A DNA stretch of 64,000 nt from Streptomyces sp. SJL17-4 (GTDB taxonomy: Bacteria; Actinomycetota; Actinomycetes; Streptomycetales; Streptomycetaceae), in assembly GCF_036826855.1 (NCBI RefSeq), contig NZ_CP104578.1, positions 434,001 through 498,000 of the forward strand, in the 5' to 3' direction. Positions 41,288-50,447 of this stretch are shown here, piece by piece. A model generated the notes under the pieces. The model had not been told where the DNA came from, made no database searches, and was given only the letters and a program-made list of their open reading frames with translations. The first letter of the stretch is position 1. The number at the start of each line of letters is the position of its first letter. A program made the translations under genes and the position numbers.

Positions 41288-42660
41288 CTGCCGCTCTTGA
41301 TCAGGTCGCGGTACCAGGCGAACGACTCCTTGGGCGTCCGCGCCAGCGTCTCGTAGTCGACGTGGACGAGCCCGAACCGCTGCCGGTACCCCTCCGCCCA
41401 TTCGAAGTTGTCGAGGATCGACCAGATGAAGTAGCCGCGGACGTCGGCGCCCTCGGCCATCGCCTCGTGCAGGGCGCGCACGTGGCCGTCGTGGTACGCG
41501 ATCCGGCGGGTGTCGTCGATCCGCCCGGTCGCGGGGTCCGGCCCGTCACCGTACGAGCAGCCGTTCTCGGTGATGTACACGGGCGGCAGCCGGTCGCCGT
41601 AGCGCTCCCGCATGGTGGCGAGCAGTTCGCGCAGTCCGTCCGGTACCACCGGCCAGCCGAAGTCGGTGCGTTCGCGTCCCTCGATCTGCCGGATGGCGAA
41701 GGGGAGGTCCGAGGGGATCTCGATGCCCCCGAAGGACGAGCCGTCGGGGGCGGCGGTCGCCTGCGGGGCGCCGACGAGCATCGGGTTGTAGTAGTTGATG
41801 CCGTACCAGTCCAGCGGCTCCGCGATCGTCCGGAGGTCCTCGGCGACGGGGCCGGGCAGGAGCGAGGCAAGGCCCGCCGGATAGGTGCCGGTCAGGACGG
41901 GGTCGGCGAAGAGGCGGTTCGTGAGGGTGTCGTACAGCTCGGCGGCGGCCCGGTCGTCGTCGCTGTCGCCGGCGGTCCAGACGGGGCTGTGGGAGGCGGC
42001 GATGCCGATCTCGCGGGCGCCCGCGGCGCGCAGGGCCTGTACGCCGAGGCCGTGGGCCAGGAGTTGGTGGTGGGCCACGGGCAGGGCGTCGAAGACCATC
42101 CGCCTGCCGGGGGCGTGCTCGCCGAGGCCGTAGCCGAGGAGGGTGACCTCGGCGGGTTCGTTGATGGTGATCCACCGGGGTACGCGGTCGGCGAGCCGCT
42201 CCGCGACCACCGAGGCGTACGCCGCGAACCGCTCCGCGGTGTCCCGGTCGAGCCAGCCGCCTTCCTTCTCCAGGGCGAGCGGGGTGTCCCAGTGGAAGAG
42301 CGTGGGCACCGGGGCGATCCCCGAGGCGCACAGCTCGTCGACGAGCCGGTCGTAGAAGTCCAGCCCCTTGTCGTTGACGCGGCCGTGGCCGTCGGGCAGG
42401 ACGCGGGACCAGGAGACCGAGAACCGGTAGGCGCCGACGCCGAGTTCGGCCATCAGCGCGACGTCCTCGCGGTAGCGCCGGTAGTGGTCGGTGGCCACGT
42501 CGGCGCGCGAGCCGTCCTTGACGCGTCCGGGTTCTCCGGTGAAGGCGTCCCAGCTGGAGGGGCCGCGGCCGTCGGCCGTGAGCGAGCCTTCGATCTGGAA
42601 CGCGGAGGCGGAGACTCCCCAGAGGAAACCGGCCGGGAACTCGGGTACGGGCGCTGTCAT
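41284..42660 (-). CDS. Family 1 glycoside hydrolase (beta-glucosidase)
   Basis: A 458-residue GH1 enzyme of normal length. FLWGVSASAFQIEGS is the N-terminal family signature, TINEP carries acid/base E168 and YITENG the nucleophile E365. SILDNFEWAEGYRQRFGLVHVDY is the usual C-terminal block. No signal peptide, so it acts inside the cell on sugar imported by the coupled MFS. A weak promoter (TTGACA at 42731-42726, 18-base spacer, GAAAGT) precedes it. Confidence 0.94.
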   Translation of the reverse strand: MTAPVPEFPAGFLWGVSASAFQIEGSLTADGRGPSSWDAFTGEPGRVKDGSRADVATDHYRRYREDVALMAELGVGAYRFSVSWSRVLPDGHGRVNDKGLDFYDRLVDELCASGIAPVPTLFHWDTPLALEKEGGWLDRDTAERFAAYASVVAERLADRVPRWITINEPAEVTLLGYGLGEHAPGRRMVFDALPVAHHQLLAHGLGVQALRAAGAREIGIAASHSPVWTAGDSDDDRAAAELYDTLTNRLFADPVLTGTYPAGLASLLPGPVAEDLRTIAEPLDWYGINYYNPMLVGAPQATAAPDGSSFGGIEIPSDLPFAIRQIEGRERTDFGWPVVPDGLRELLATMRERYGDRLPPVYITENGCSYGDGPDPATGRIDDTRRIAYHDGHVRALHEAMAEGADVRGYFIWSILDNFEWAEGYRQRFGLVHVDYETLARTPKESFAWYRDLIKSGR

Positions 42661-42772
42661 GAGGACTCGCTTCGATCGGCGGCATGCGGGTTGCTGACGG
42701 CACTTTCGGGTCCCCGGGTCCGCCCTGTCAATGGAAAGTGAACAATTCTCAGGTTCGATCGACGCGCGACGC

Positions 42773-42808
42773 GGACGGGCCCTTCCCCCGTGCGGGAAGG
42801 GCCCGTCC
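42773..42808 (-). terminator. Strong hairpin terminator after the LAxTG protein gene
   Basis: A perfect 15-base stem (42773-42787 with 42794-42808) and 6-base loop ccgtgc. It begins 22 bases after the stop of the minus-strand gene ending at 42830. There is no long T run, as usual in Streptomyces. Confidence 0.85.
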
Positions 42809-42829
42809 TCCGTACAGCCGCGGTACCGG

Positions 42830-45169
42830 TCAGCTTCCGGTGTGCGCCCGGCGGCGGCGCCACCAGACGAGCGCGCCGCCCGCGCCGATCGCGACGGCCG
42901 CGATGCCGACGATCAGACCGACGGGGGTACTGCTGCCGGTGTCGGCGAGGTCGCCGTCAGGGTCCTTGGGACCGGGCGGGGTGGTGGCCCCGGGCGACTG
43001 ACTGGCCGTCGGTCCCGGATCCGTCGGGGTCGGCGTCGGCTTGCCCGTGCCCGTCGGGGACGGGCTCGCGGTCGGAGTCGCCGTACCGGTCGGGGTGGGG
43101 GTGGGACCGGGGGTGCCGGTCTCCGACTGTCCGGCGCTGTTGCCGCCGAACATCAGATAGCCCTCCTTGTTCGGGTCGTCGGCGATCGTGTCGACCGCGT
43201 AGCCGACCGTGCGGGGCTTGTAGCGCTGCTCGGTGCGGAAGCGCACCGGGTTCATGTTGCTCTTCGGCTGCTTGGAGAAGTCGACCCCGCCCACGGTGTA
43301 GACGGAGACCTCCTCGCCGTTCGACCACTTGTAGGTGAACGTGCCCTCGGTGAAGGCCTTGTAGTACCGGTCCCAGACCTGCTTGCCGGTCCAGTCCTGG
43401 TGCGGGGCGCGCAGCGGCCAGCGGCTCACGTCGTTGCTGTTGATGATCCCGCGGTACTCGGCGGGCATGTCGGCGGCGTTCTGACGTACCCACTCGGCGG
43501 CCACCCTGGCCGTGTAGACGCGGCGCAGGTCGGCGTAGTAGTCGCCGTTGTTGACCTTCTCCGCGACGAGGGGGGTGATGTAGCGGTCGAGGACGCGGTC
43601 GGACTGCCGCGTCTCCGCCTCGGTGAGGTCGCAGCCCTTCCCGCCGGGCGGCTGCGTGGTGGTCTGCTGCGGCACCGTCGACAGCTTCAGCGGGGTGTCG
43701 AGGATGTGGATGCCGCCGTCCTGCTCGCGCACGACCGCGGTCTCCGGCTCGATCCAGTAGCGGAAGCCGGCCCAGCAGGGGAAGCCGTCGCGTTTGGGCA
43801 GGGCGTTCATGAAGTCGCGGCCCGCGTCCGTCTCCGGGTCCATCGCCTTGAAGATGTCGTGCTTCAGCTCCAGGTCCGCCTCCAGGAGCACCCGTCCGGC
43901 GTCGGTCTTGCCGAAGCCGGGGTCGATGATGCGGTTCGGCTCGTCCGGGTTGAGGTTCACCCAGAACGTGGACGGGTCCAGGGCGAGCCAGGTGAAGAAC
44001 GCGTCGGAGATCAGGTTGCCCTTCTCCTGGCCGCCCCACCCGGCCGCGTACTCGTCCTCGACCGACTTGGCGGAGAAGGCGTAGTCCAGCCCCTTGCCGC
44101 CCTTGCCCTTGCCGATGTAGCGCAGGTCGAGGGTGGTGAAGTCGATGCCCCCGAGGCCGCGGTTCATCAGGGCCCGCTCACCTGTCCTGCCGAGCCGGTC
44201 GAGCTGTTCCTTGAGGGTCCTCGGGTTCGCCGGGGACTGGTTGATGACCTGGTTGCCGGAGCCGCGGGACCCGGTGGAGGCGCCGTTCCCCGGGGACATC
44301 GTCGTGCTGTTCGCACGGTACGGGCCGTTCTCGGTGCCCTTGGGCGGCACGCCCTTGTGGTGGGACTGGTAGTCGTACGTACGGACCCGGTCGCGGCCGA
44401 GCGCGTCCTTGCCCGCGGTGTCCTTGAGCTCCTTCATGAAGTTCTTGGCGTCGCGGGTCTGGTTCTCGGCGAAGACATAGGTGTACTTGTACGAACGCCA
44501 GCCCTGGTGCTTGGCCCAGGCCCGGTCCGCGGGCTTCTCGCGGCCGTCGGGGCTGCCGTTGGACTTGACCTCGACGATCTCCCGGCTCCGCTTGTTGTAG
44601 GCGTCCAGGCGGCGGACATGACGCTCGCCGGTGTCCGGGTCGACGAAGTAGAACTCCTTCTCGCAGATCCAGTCCGGGCCCGTCAGGCCCATCTCGCGCA
44701 CGACCTTGGCCATGAAGGCCTTGCCTCGGGCGTCGTAGCCCTGGTTCGGGATGTAGACCTTCGACAGGTAGTCGCCGAAGGACGTCCACCGCCGCTGCGC
44801 GTTGAACCGGGCGTAGATGCGCCTCGGGTCGCTGTGGTCGTACTTCTTGTAGTCGGTGCCCGCCGCGTCGAGCTCGGCGCGGGTGGGGTTGAGGCCGTCG
44901 AACTGGAGACCGGGGTTGGTGTAGTCGTACGTGTCCCAACGGTCCACCGCACGAGAGGCGTCGCCCAGCGGCAGGCCGCCCGTGGGCACGTTCTTCACCC
45001 CGTACATCTCGTCGCAGCGCTTGCCCGGCTTCAGCTTCGGCGGCGCGGGCGCGGCCTCGGCGACGCCGCCGACGGGCTGGCCGGTGATCGTGATGACGGT
45101 GGCACAGGCGAGTGCTAGCAGGCTGTTCCTGAGCGCACGCCAGCGGCGCGTTATTCGTGCTGGCTTCAC
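42830..45169 (-). CDS. LAxTG-anchored cell-surface protein with PD-(D/E)XK nuclease-like motif
   Basis: A 779-residue exported protein. A basic start and hydrophobic stretch (about 12-40, ending VAEAAPA) form a signal peptide. Around residues 165-240, ICEKEF, then D189 and E200-V-K202 with KHQGWRSYKYTYVFAENQTRD behind, match the D-(x)n-ExK layout of restriction-endonuclease-like folds. A second region (about 310-440) has GGIDFTTLDLRYIG and TFWVNLNPDEPNRIIDPGFGK; I recognise it only as a motif of uncharacterised secreted proteins. A Thr/Pro/Ser linker leads to LADTG (741-745), a TM helix and RRRR, the sorting signal of Streptomyces class E sortases. GTG 45169 start. Nuclease activity is a hypothesis. 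Confidence 0.75.
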   Translation of the reverse strand: MKPARITRRWRALRNSLLALACATVITITGQPVGGVAEAAPAPPKLKPGKRCDEMYGVKNVPTGGLPLGDASRAVDRWDTYDYTNPGLQFDGLNPTRAELDAAGTDYKKYDHSDPRRIYARFNAQRRWTSFGDYLSKVYIPNQGYDARGKAFMAKVVREMGLTGPDWICEKEFYFVDPDTGERHVRRLDAYNKRSREIVEVKSNGSPDGREKPADRAWAKHQGWRSYKYTYVFAENQTRDAKNFMKELKDTAGKDALGRDRVRTYDYQSHHKGVPPKGTENGPYRANSTTMSPGNGASTGSRGSGNQVINQSPANPRTLKEQLDRLGRTGERALMNRGLGGIDFTTLDLRYIGKGKGGKGLDYAFSAKSVEDEYAAGWGGQEKGNLISDAFFTWLALDPSTFWVNLNPDEPNRIIDPGFGKTDAGRVLLEADLELKHDIFKAMDPETDAGRDFMNALPKRDGFPCWAGFRYWIEPETAVVREQDGGIHILDTPLKLSTVPQQTTTQPPGGKGCDLTEAETRQSDRVLDRYITPLVAEKVNNGDYYADLRRVYTARVAAEWVRQNAADMPAEYRGIINSNDVSRWPLRAPHQDWTGKQVWDRYYKAFTEGTFTYKWSNGEEVSVYTVGGVDFSKQPKSNMNPVRFRTEQRYKPRTVGYAVDTIADDPNKEGYLMFGGNSAGQSETGTPGPTPTPTGTATPTASPSPTGTGKPTPTPTDPGPTASQSPGATTPPGPKDPDGDLADTGSSTPVGLIVGIAAVAIGAGGALVWWRRRRAHTGS

Positions 45170-45276
45170 AGTGCTTCCCCCGGGAGCCCCACGGGTCGAT
45201 TCAGGGTTGTGTGGCGCCAGGGCCCCCGATGCTCGAATGGGCGCCGCACAAGCGGTCCGATCCTAGGGGTCCTCTT

Positions 45277-45303
45277 TGCCACCGCAATGCGCTTTCGGTG
45301 GCA
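45277..45303. promoter_or_regulatory. Inverted repeat in a divergent promoter region
   Basis: tgccaccg (45277-45284) and cggtggca (45296-45303) are perfect arms separated by 11 bases, lying between the LAxTG gene and the divergent small gene. Candidate operator or hairpin; no regulator gene is adjacent. Confidence 0.4.
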
Positions 45304-45356
45304 CGGCATGTGTCAAATCCGTGCAGATTCACGACCCTTACCCTCACATGGAGGAC

Positions 45357-45362
45357 TAGGCT
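45357..45362 (+). promoter_or_regulatory. Leaderless -10 box (TAGGCT)
   Basis: TAGGCT ends 8 bases before GTG 45371 with no ribosome site between, suggesting a leaderless mRNA. Confidence 0.5.
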
Positions 45363-45370
45363 TAGCTGCT

Positions 45371-45955
45371 GTGAGCGATGAGATCTGGGAGTACGAGGCC
45401 GCCGGGACCGACGACGACAACGGAGCCGACGGGGCCGACGAGCACGTCGTCGCCGAGCGCATCGACACGGCGCACGCCGACAACCCCCGCCTGCGCGCCT
45501 GGCTGGACGAGCAGCGGGGCGGCTTCGCCGACTGGAGCCGCCGCCACGGCGGCGGCTGGGACTTCGGCGAACGCTCCCTCGACCGCGTGGAGGCTCTCAT
45601 CCGTGAGCATGTCACCTCCACCGACGATCTGTTCGCCCGGGAACACACCCCGTTGATCCAGGTCGCGTGCTGGTACGTCGGCGAGGTCCACAACCGCACC
45701 CGCGGCACACAGTGGCGCATGGACCCCGCCCCCGCAGACAGTCACCCCTGGTCCCGACGCCCTTACGTCATCGTGCCCTTCGCCCGGCTGGACGAGTACC
45801 GGGACCCCGAGGGCATCGACTACGACGCCCGTCCCCAGCACCACCCCCTGAGCAGCTTCCTCGCCCTCCTCCGCGAGGGCCCCACGACCGGCCCGGCCCC
45901 GCTGCGCGCCGAACTGGACGACTACGACCCCGGCGCCGGCACCGACGAGGAGTAG
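45371..45955 (+). CDS. Uncharacterised cytoplasmic protein with YVGEV motif
   Basis: A 194-residue acidic protein with no signal peptide or membrane segment. The core reads PLIQVACWYVGEVHNRTRGTQW, then HPWSRRPYVIVP and HHPLSSFLALLRE; the first 40 residues and last 15 are Asp/Glu-rich. GTG 45371 is chosen because a -10 box sits 8 bases upstream, whereas the longer frame to 45209 runs through the promoter region. It is divergent from the LAxTG surface protein. A related YVGEV pattern occurs in the gene at 63416. Function unknown. Confidence 0.7.
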   Translation: MSDEIWEYEAAGTDDDNGADGADEHVVAERIDTAHADNPRLRAWLDEQRGGFADWSRRHGGGWDFGERSLDRVEALIREHVTSTDDLFAREHTPLIQVACWYVGEVHNRTRGTQWRMDPAPADSHPWSRRPYVIVPFARLDEYRDPEGIDYDARPQHHPLSSFLALLREGPTTGPAPLRAELDDYDPGAGTDEE

Positions 45956-46055
45956 ATCCAGGCGCCGGGATTCGCGATCAAGCCCTTCCCGGGGCGCGGC
46001 GCATGGCCGACCCGGAAGCCACCGGGATGGCCGAGGTGGTCGCCGCTCGTCCCTG

Positions 46056-46946
46056 TCAGCAGGTCGCGCGGACGTACCCTGCTTCGCCCGCGGGGCGGAC
46101 GTCGGTGTCGCGCAGGACGACGGAGAGCGTCCCGCCCCAGCGCGCGCAGGCGCGGGCCAGGCCCTTCCGCTCGTACTCGATGACGAGCACCCGGTTGTCG
46201 AAGGCGGTCGCGTAGGGGCCGCATTCGTCGTACTGACCGCATTCCTCGGCGACCGCGAAGTCGAAGCCGAGCTTGCGGCCCCGCTGCGCGAGATCGGGGG
46301 CGTTCTTCTGCCCGATCGCGAGTCCGGCCGTGTGGGCACGGGCGACGAGCAACCGGGCGAAGGCGAGGTCGTGTTCGGGTGTGAGACGCCCCCGGGACCG
46401 CTCGTACGAGTCGAGGTTGTCCGCCTCGACGGCCTGGTAGCCGGCGTCGGCGCAGCCGTCGATCCACTCACCGACGATCGCGGCGAGGCGCTCGCGCTTG
46501 GCCGGTGTGGAGACGTCGAAGAGGGCCTCGCCCCAGTCCTGGTCGACGACCAGAGCGCCCGCGGCGCTCCGGAGGAGGAGGTCCGGGTGGTTCTCCTCCC
46601 ACCAGTCGGTGGCGTCCGGCTGGGCCTGGAAGGCGTTGACGTAGCAGATGTTGTACAGCCCCTGCGCCGGCTTCGCCGTACGGTCGCGGGAGACGGCGCC
46701 CACTCCGGGGGGCGGTGCGTAGGGTCCGCCGATCTGGTAGTCGAATCCGACGTGGGGCTCGGGCGGGACGACCGTGCGGGCGGAGGAGGGCGGCGGGGAG
46801 GAGGGGGCGGAGTCGCCGTCTCCCCCGTCACCGGGCGAGGTGCATCCGGCTGCCGCGACGGCGAGGAAGCCGGCCAGGGTCAGGGCCGACAGGCGGTGGC
46901 GGCGCCGACGCACGCGGTGCGGGGGGCGGGGTTCGCGGGCGATCAC
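46056..46946 (-). CDS. Lipoprotein with GH114/TM1410-type glycosidase domain
   Basis: A 296-residue exported lipoprotein. The signal segment ends in the lipobox AVAAAGC with Cys35. The domain starts at about 65 with VGFDYQIGG, followed by YNICYVNAFQAQPD, LVVDQDW, GYQAVEADNLDSYERSRGRL and FAVAEECGQYDEC. The acidic residues in EADNLDSY and EECGQY match endo-alpha-1,4-polygalactosaminidase-like proteins. It may cut an extracellular amino-sugar polymer. GTG 46946 is preferred over GTG 46994 because AGGAG lies 8 bases upstream. Confidence 0.82.
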   Translation of the reverse strand: MIAREPRPPHRVRRRRHRLSALTLAGFLAVAAAGCTSPGDGGDGDSAPSSPPPSSARTVVPPEPHVGFDYQIGGPYAPPPGVGAVSRDRTAKPAQGLYNICYVNAFQAQPDATDWWEENHPDLLLRSAAGALVVDQDWGEALFDVSTPAKRERLAAIVGEWIDGCADAGYQAVEADNLDSYERSRGRLTPEHDLAFARLLVARAHTAGLAIGQKNAPDLAQRGRKLGFDFAVAEECGQYDECGPYATAFDNRVLVIEYERKGLARACARWGGTLSVVLRDTDVRPAGEAGYVRATC

Positions 46947-47109
46947 GGTGCGGGCTCCTGGTCGTCGGTTCCTCGGGGCGGCTCGGCCACCCACGGGCCC
47001 ACCGTACGGCCGCCTTCCGCTCGGGCCGTAGCGGCCTGCCGGATGCCACGCGAACGGCCCGCCGCCGTTCGACCGGGTGTCACATACCCGCGCCCGCCGC
47101 CCCCTTCCG

Positions 47110-49023
47110 TCAGCGGGCGCCGAAGACCTGGGTCCAGTACGGGCCGCCCTGGGAGTGGATGCCGACGCCTATCTCCTTGAAGTCGCAGTTGAGGATGTTC
47201 GCGCGGTGGCCCGGGCTGTTCATCCACGCCTCCATGACCTGCTCCGGAGTGCTCTGGCCCATGGCGATGTTCTCGCCGTAGGTCGACCACGGGTATCCGG
47301 CGGCCGTCACCCGCTCCCCCGGGCCGGCGCCGTCGGGGTTGGTGTGGTCGAAGAAGTCACGGGCCGCCATGTCGTCGGAGTGGCCCTGCGCCGCCTCGGT
47401 CAGGGTCGCGTTCGCGCTCAGCGGGCCGCAGCCCGCCTTGGCGCGCTCCGCGTTGACCAGGGCGATGACCTGGTCGGCCTCCGAGCTCTGACCCTGGTCG
47501 TTCTGCGGGCCCGCGCCCGTCCCGTTCCCGGCCTCGTCACCCGAGCCCGATCCCGTGCCGTTGCCCGTGCCCGAGCCGGGCCTGGTCGGCGGCGCGTCCG
47601 GGGTGGGTGCCGCGGTGCGCGGCGGGGTCGTCTTCACCGGGGCGGGCTCGGTGGTGCGGACCGGGCGGGGCGGTGCGGTGGTGGGCTTCGCGCTGGGCGA
47701 TGCCGAGGCGGAGGGGCGTCCGGTGGCGGACGGCGAGGTGGTGGGGGTCGTGGCCGCCGCCGACGGGGTCCCGGAGTGGGTGGCAGGGTCCTGGTCGAGG
47801 GGCAGGTCGAGCTCCGGGGCCGTCACGCGGTTCGCCTCCAGGATCTCGTCGTCGCCGCCGCGGCCCCCGTACAACGAGAACGCCCCGCCGGTGACCGCCA
47901 TGACCACCACGCCGGCCGCGATGACGGCACGGCGCCGGCTCCGCTCCTGTGTCTGGCGACGGCGCCGCAGAGCCGCGCGCGTGCCGTGCCGGCCGGGCGC
48001 GGAGGAGGCGGGTGCGGACCGGTGTATGGGGGGGTGGGCGTGTCCTGCGGCACCGGCCAGGATGTACGGCTCCGTCAGGTCCGCCGCCTGGTCGTACCCG
48101 GCCTCGCCGCCGAGGTGGGCCGCGGCGGACTGGCCGGCCCGTTCGGACGTACGGTACGGGTCGCCGTCGCCGGCCGCGTACGGGTCCGGCGCGATGCCGT
48201 GTCCGTCGGGCGTGGCGGCGTACATCGAGGTCGGCGTCGCCGGTGCCCGCGGGGCCTCACCCGCCTGTGCCGCGAGGAAGGGTGATGTGGCCGCCAGCAG
48301 GACCTCCGCCGGGACCAGCGCGTGCCGGCGCGGGGCGCAGTGACCGCAGGTGAGCGTGTGGTGGGCCAGGTGGTCGCGCCACGGGGCGGAGGGCCGGCCG
48401 TCCCAGTCCGCCGCCTCGCGGCCCAGGAAGGGGCAGGCCGGGTTCCCGGCCAGAGCGCCGACGACGACGCGGGCGGCGTCGAGCCGGGCCCGTACCGCCT
48501 CGATCCGGGCCGGTGCCTCCTCGACCGGACGGCGCAGTGCGGCCGCGATCTCGTACCGGGTCAGCTCGCCCGCGCACTCCAGCCACCACAGGGCCAGTTG
48601 CTCTCCGTCGTCCGGGTCCAGCCAGCGGGCCGCCTCGATGATCTCGTACGCCTGCCCGTACGCCTGCCCGTACGCCTCCTCGTGCGCGTGCCACTGGGCG
48701 GCGGCCGCGCCGTCCCCGTGGCCGTACCCGGCCGGCTGCTGGTGCCGGTGCCGCCGGATCCCGTCCACGGCGATGGCGACCAGCCAGGGCCGGAAGACCC
48801 CGGGGTCGGTCAGGGTGGCGAGGCCGTCCAGGGCGCGCAGCATCGTCTCCCGTACGACGTGCTCGACGTGTTCGGGGCCGTGGCGGCCGTTCAGGGCGAG
48901 GGCCACGGTGGTGTGGATCAGGGGCAGGTGGGCGGTGACCAGCTGGTCCCGCGCCCACGGGTCACCGTTCCGCGCCGCGAGGACCAGCTCCGTGTCCCGC
49001 TCGATTCCTGTGCTCTGCCGCAC
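47110..49023 (-). CDS. Sigma-factor-like / CAP (SCP-PR1) domain fusion membrane protein
   Basis: A 637-residue fusion. Residues 1-190 resemble an ECF sigma factor (VLAARNGDPWARDQLVTAHLP; FRPWLVAIAVDGIRRHRHQ), followed by a His/Cys cluster (HHTLTCGHC, about 220) like a zinc-binding anti-sigma segment. One TM helix (VIAAGVVVMAVTGGAFSLYG, about 365-385) separates this from a Pro/Thr/Ser linker. The C terminus (about 515-637) is a CAP domain: ALVNAERAKAGCGPL, QGHSDDMAARDFFDHTNP, YGENIAMGQ, HRANILN. Topology puts the CAP domain outside and the sigma-like part inside. Whether the sigma part binds RNA polymerase is unknown; region 4 looks weak. Confidence 0.82.
   Translation of the reverse strand: MRQSTGIERDTELVLAARNGDPWARDQLVTAHLPLIHTTVALALNGRHGPEHVEHVVRETMLRALDGLATLTDPGVFRPWLVAIAVDGIRRHRHQQPAGYGHGDGAAAAQWHAHEEAYGQAYGQAYEIIEAARWLDPDDGEQLALWWLECAGELTRYEIAAALRRPVEEAPARIEAVRARLDAARVVVGALAGNPACPFLGREAADWDGRPSAPWRDHLAHHTLTCGHCAPRRHALVPAEVLLAATSPFLAAQAGEAPRAPATPTSMYAATPDGHGIAPDPYAAGDGDPYRTSERAGQSAAAHLGGEAGYDQAADLTEPYILAGAAGHAHPPIHRSAPASSAPGRHGTRAALRRRRQTQERSRRRAVIAAGVVVMAVTGGAFSLYGGRGGDDEILEANRVTAPELDLPLDQDPATHSGTPSAAATTPTTSPSATGRPSASASPSAKPTTAPPRPVRTTEPAPVKTTPPRTAAPTPDAPPTRPGSGTGNGTGSGSGDEAGNGTGAGPQNDQGQSSEADQVIALVNAERAKAGCGPLSANATLTEAAQGHSDDMAARDFFDHTNPDGAGPGERVTAAGYPWSTYGENIAMGQSTPEQVMEAWMNSPGHRANILNCDFKEIGVGIHSQGGPYWTQVFGAR
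48646..48677 (-). repeat. 12-bp tandem repeat inside the sigma/CAP gene
   Basis: Two full copies of gtacgcctgccc and eight bases of a third, encoding a repeated AYGQ in the sigma-like part. In frame and likely polymorphic. Confidence 0.85.
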
Positions 49024-49185
49024 GCCGACCGTCCCGTTCGTTGGAGATGTTTGCGCATGGGAGAGCCTGGAGCGGGGCGCGGATAACGGAAAGCCGGGGG
49101 ACGGCGAAAGTGATGTGGCTCACGTGACCGGCGCGCCGCCCGCCCGTGCCCCGCCGCGAGACCCGGCGGGCCGACGCGGCGGAGC

Positions 49186-50229
49186 TCAGTGGTGGTGGGT
49201 CCCGCCGGAGTTCCGCGTGGCCGGTTCCTCCTTCGCCGTCGCCGCACCGTGTGTTCCATGGCCTCCGTGGTCTCCGTGGCCCGGCACGGTGCCGTCCGGC
49301 TTGGCCACCAGGAAGAGACCGGCCATGCCCATGTCGGAGTGGCTCTGGACGTGGCAGTGGTACATCCAGGCGCCGGCTCCGACGTGCTCGCCCGCGATGA
49401 TCTGGAATCCGAACGAGTCCGCGGGTCCGGTGATCTTGTTGTCGATGACGCGGCTCACGTCCTCGGGACCGCTGAGGAGACCGGTGCGGTTGTCGGCCCA
49501 GCGATGACCGTGCATATGGAACGTGTGGTAGTACTCGCCGTGCGTGATCATGATGATCTCCACCCGGTCGCCCACGGTGGCGAGGAAGTCGGGCGGATCG
49601 GCGGCCGGCCGGTTGTTGATCGTCATGTCGTTGAAGACGATGGTGAACTGCTTGTCCGGCAGGATGTCGCCCTTGCGGCGGACCACCAGGCCGCCGTACA
49701 GGCCCTTGCGGATGCCGCCGGTGCCGTGGTCGGTGCCCACGACGTGGTCGTGGTAGTGCCAGTACCCGGCGCTGCCGGGCCGCCAGGTGCCGTCGGGGCG
49801 GCGGCCGGGGGCGTGGGTGCGCCAGGTGTACGTGCGGGTGGCGCCCGCCTCGACATGGCTCCCGCTCATCCTCGTGCCGTCGTTGTCGATGTCGTAGTCC
49901 ACGCCGTGCGGATGGAGGCTCACGGGGACGTCCATCAGGTTCTCGAACGCGATGTGGAGGGTGTCGCCCTCGTTGAGCTCGATCAGCGGGCCGGGCACGG
50001 TGGCCTTGCCCTTCTCCAGGCCGTATCCCATGCGCCCGTCGGCCAACTTCTCGGCGTACAGCTTGAGATGGCGTATCTGTCCGCCGGCCGGGGCAGTCCT
50101 CAGCGGGGCGGCCGTGGCGGCCGCTTCGGGCGCGGCACTGGAGGCGGAGGCGAGAGACAACGATGTCACGCCGGTCGCGGCGACGGCTCCGCCCGCGAGC
50201 AGGCGACGGTTGAAGCTGCGTCTGTCCAT
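49186..50229 (-). CDS. Two-domain small laccase (multicopper oxidase)
   Basis: A 347-residue Tat-exported laccase very like Streptomyces SLAC/EpoA. The twin-arginine signal is [14 protein letters not shown]. Copper ligands are HPHG (second residue Pro, where SLAC has Val), [20 protein letters not shown], and the type 1/type 3 block [38 protein letters not shown] and [12 protein letters not shown] are family hallmarks. It oxidises phenols outside the cell, assembled as a trimer in known members. The tail is His-rich ([11 protein letters not shown], then THHH), possibly a copper-binding extension. Confidence 0.95.
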   Translation of the reverse strand: MDRRSFNRRLLAGGAVAATGVTSLSLASASSAAPEAAATAAPLRTAPAGGQIRHLKLYAEKLADGRMGYGLEKGKATVPGPLIELNEGDTLHIAFENLMDVPVSLHPHGVDYDIDNDGTRMSGSHVEAGATRTYTWRTHAPGRRPDGTWRPGSAGYWHYHDHVVGTDHGTGGIRKGLYGGLVVRRKGDILPDKQFTIVFNDMTINNRPAADPPDFLATVGDRVEIIMITHGEYYHTFHMHGHRWADNRTGLLSGPEDVSRVIDNKITGPADSFGFQIIAGEHVGAGAWMYHCHVQSHSDMGMAGLFLVAKPDGTVPGHGDHGGHGTHGAATAKEEPATRNSGGTHHH

Positions 50230-50379
50230 GTCGAACTCTCCGGTCTGCAGAGGAGATTGACGGGGCGGGAGGTCCGGACGGACCCCCGGGCGGACCCCTG
50301 GGGACGGGCCACACGGTAGCGGGGCTTCCGCTGTTTATCCACGGCCAGGACAAAGTTCGTCCGGTTGCGGTCATAGCCC

Positions 50380-50408
50380 TTGGCGAACCGCGCAAAGAGG
50401 TCTAGCTT
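50380..50408 (+). promoter_or_regulatory. Sigma-70-like promoter for the ThuA-GSDH operon
   Basis: TTGGCG (50380-50385), a 17-base spacer and TAGCTT (50403-50408), placed 39 bases before ATG 50448. Best-formed -35/-10 pair in the window. Confidence 0.6.
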
Positions 50409-50447
50409 CAACGGCTGTCGTTGTGACCTCAGAGGGATGGGTGACCC

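Noticed and set aside
42731..45118. Plus-strand 795-residue open frame opposite the LAxTG gene
   Set aside because: No motif, low-complexity composition, and the opposite strand has signal peptide, conserved blocks and a sorting signal.
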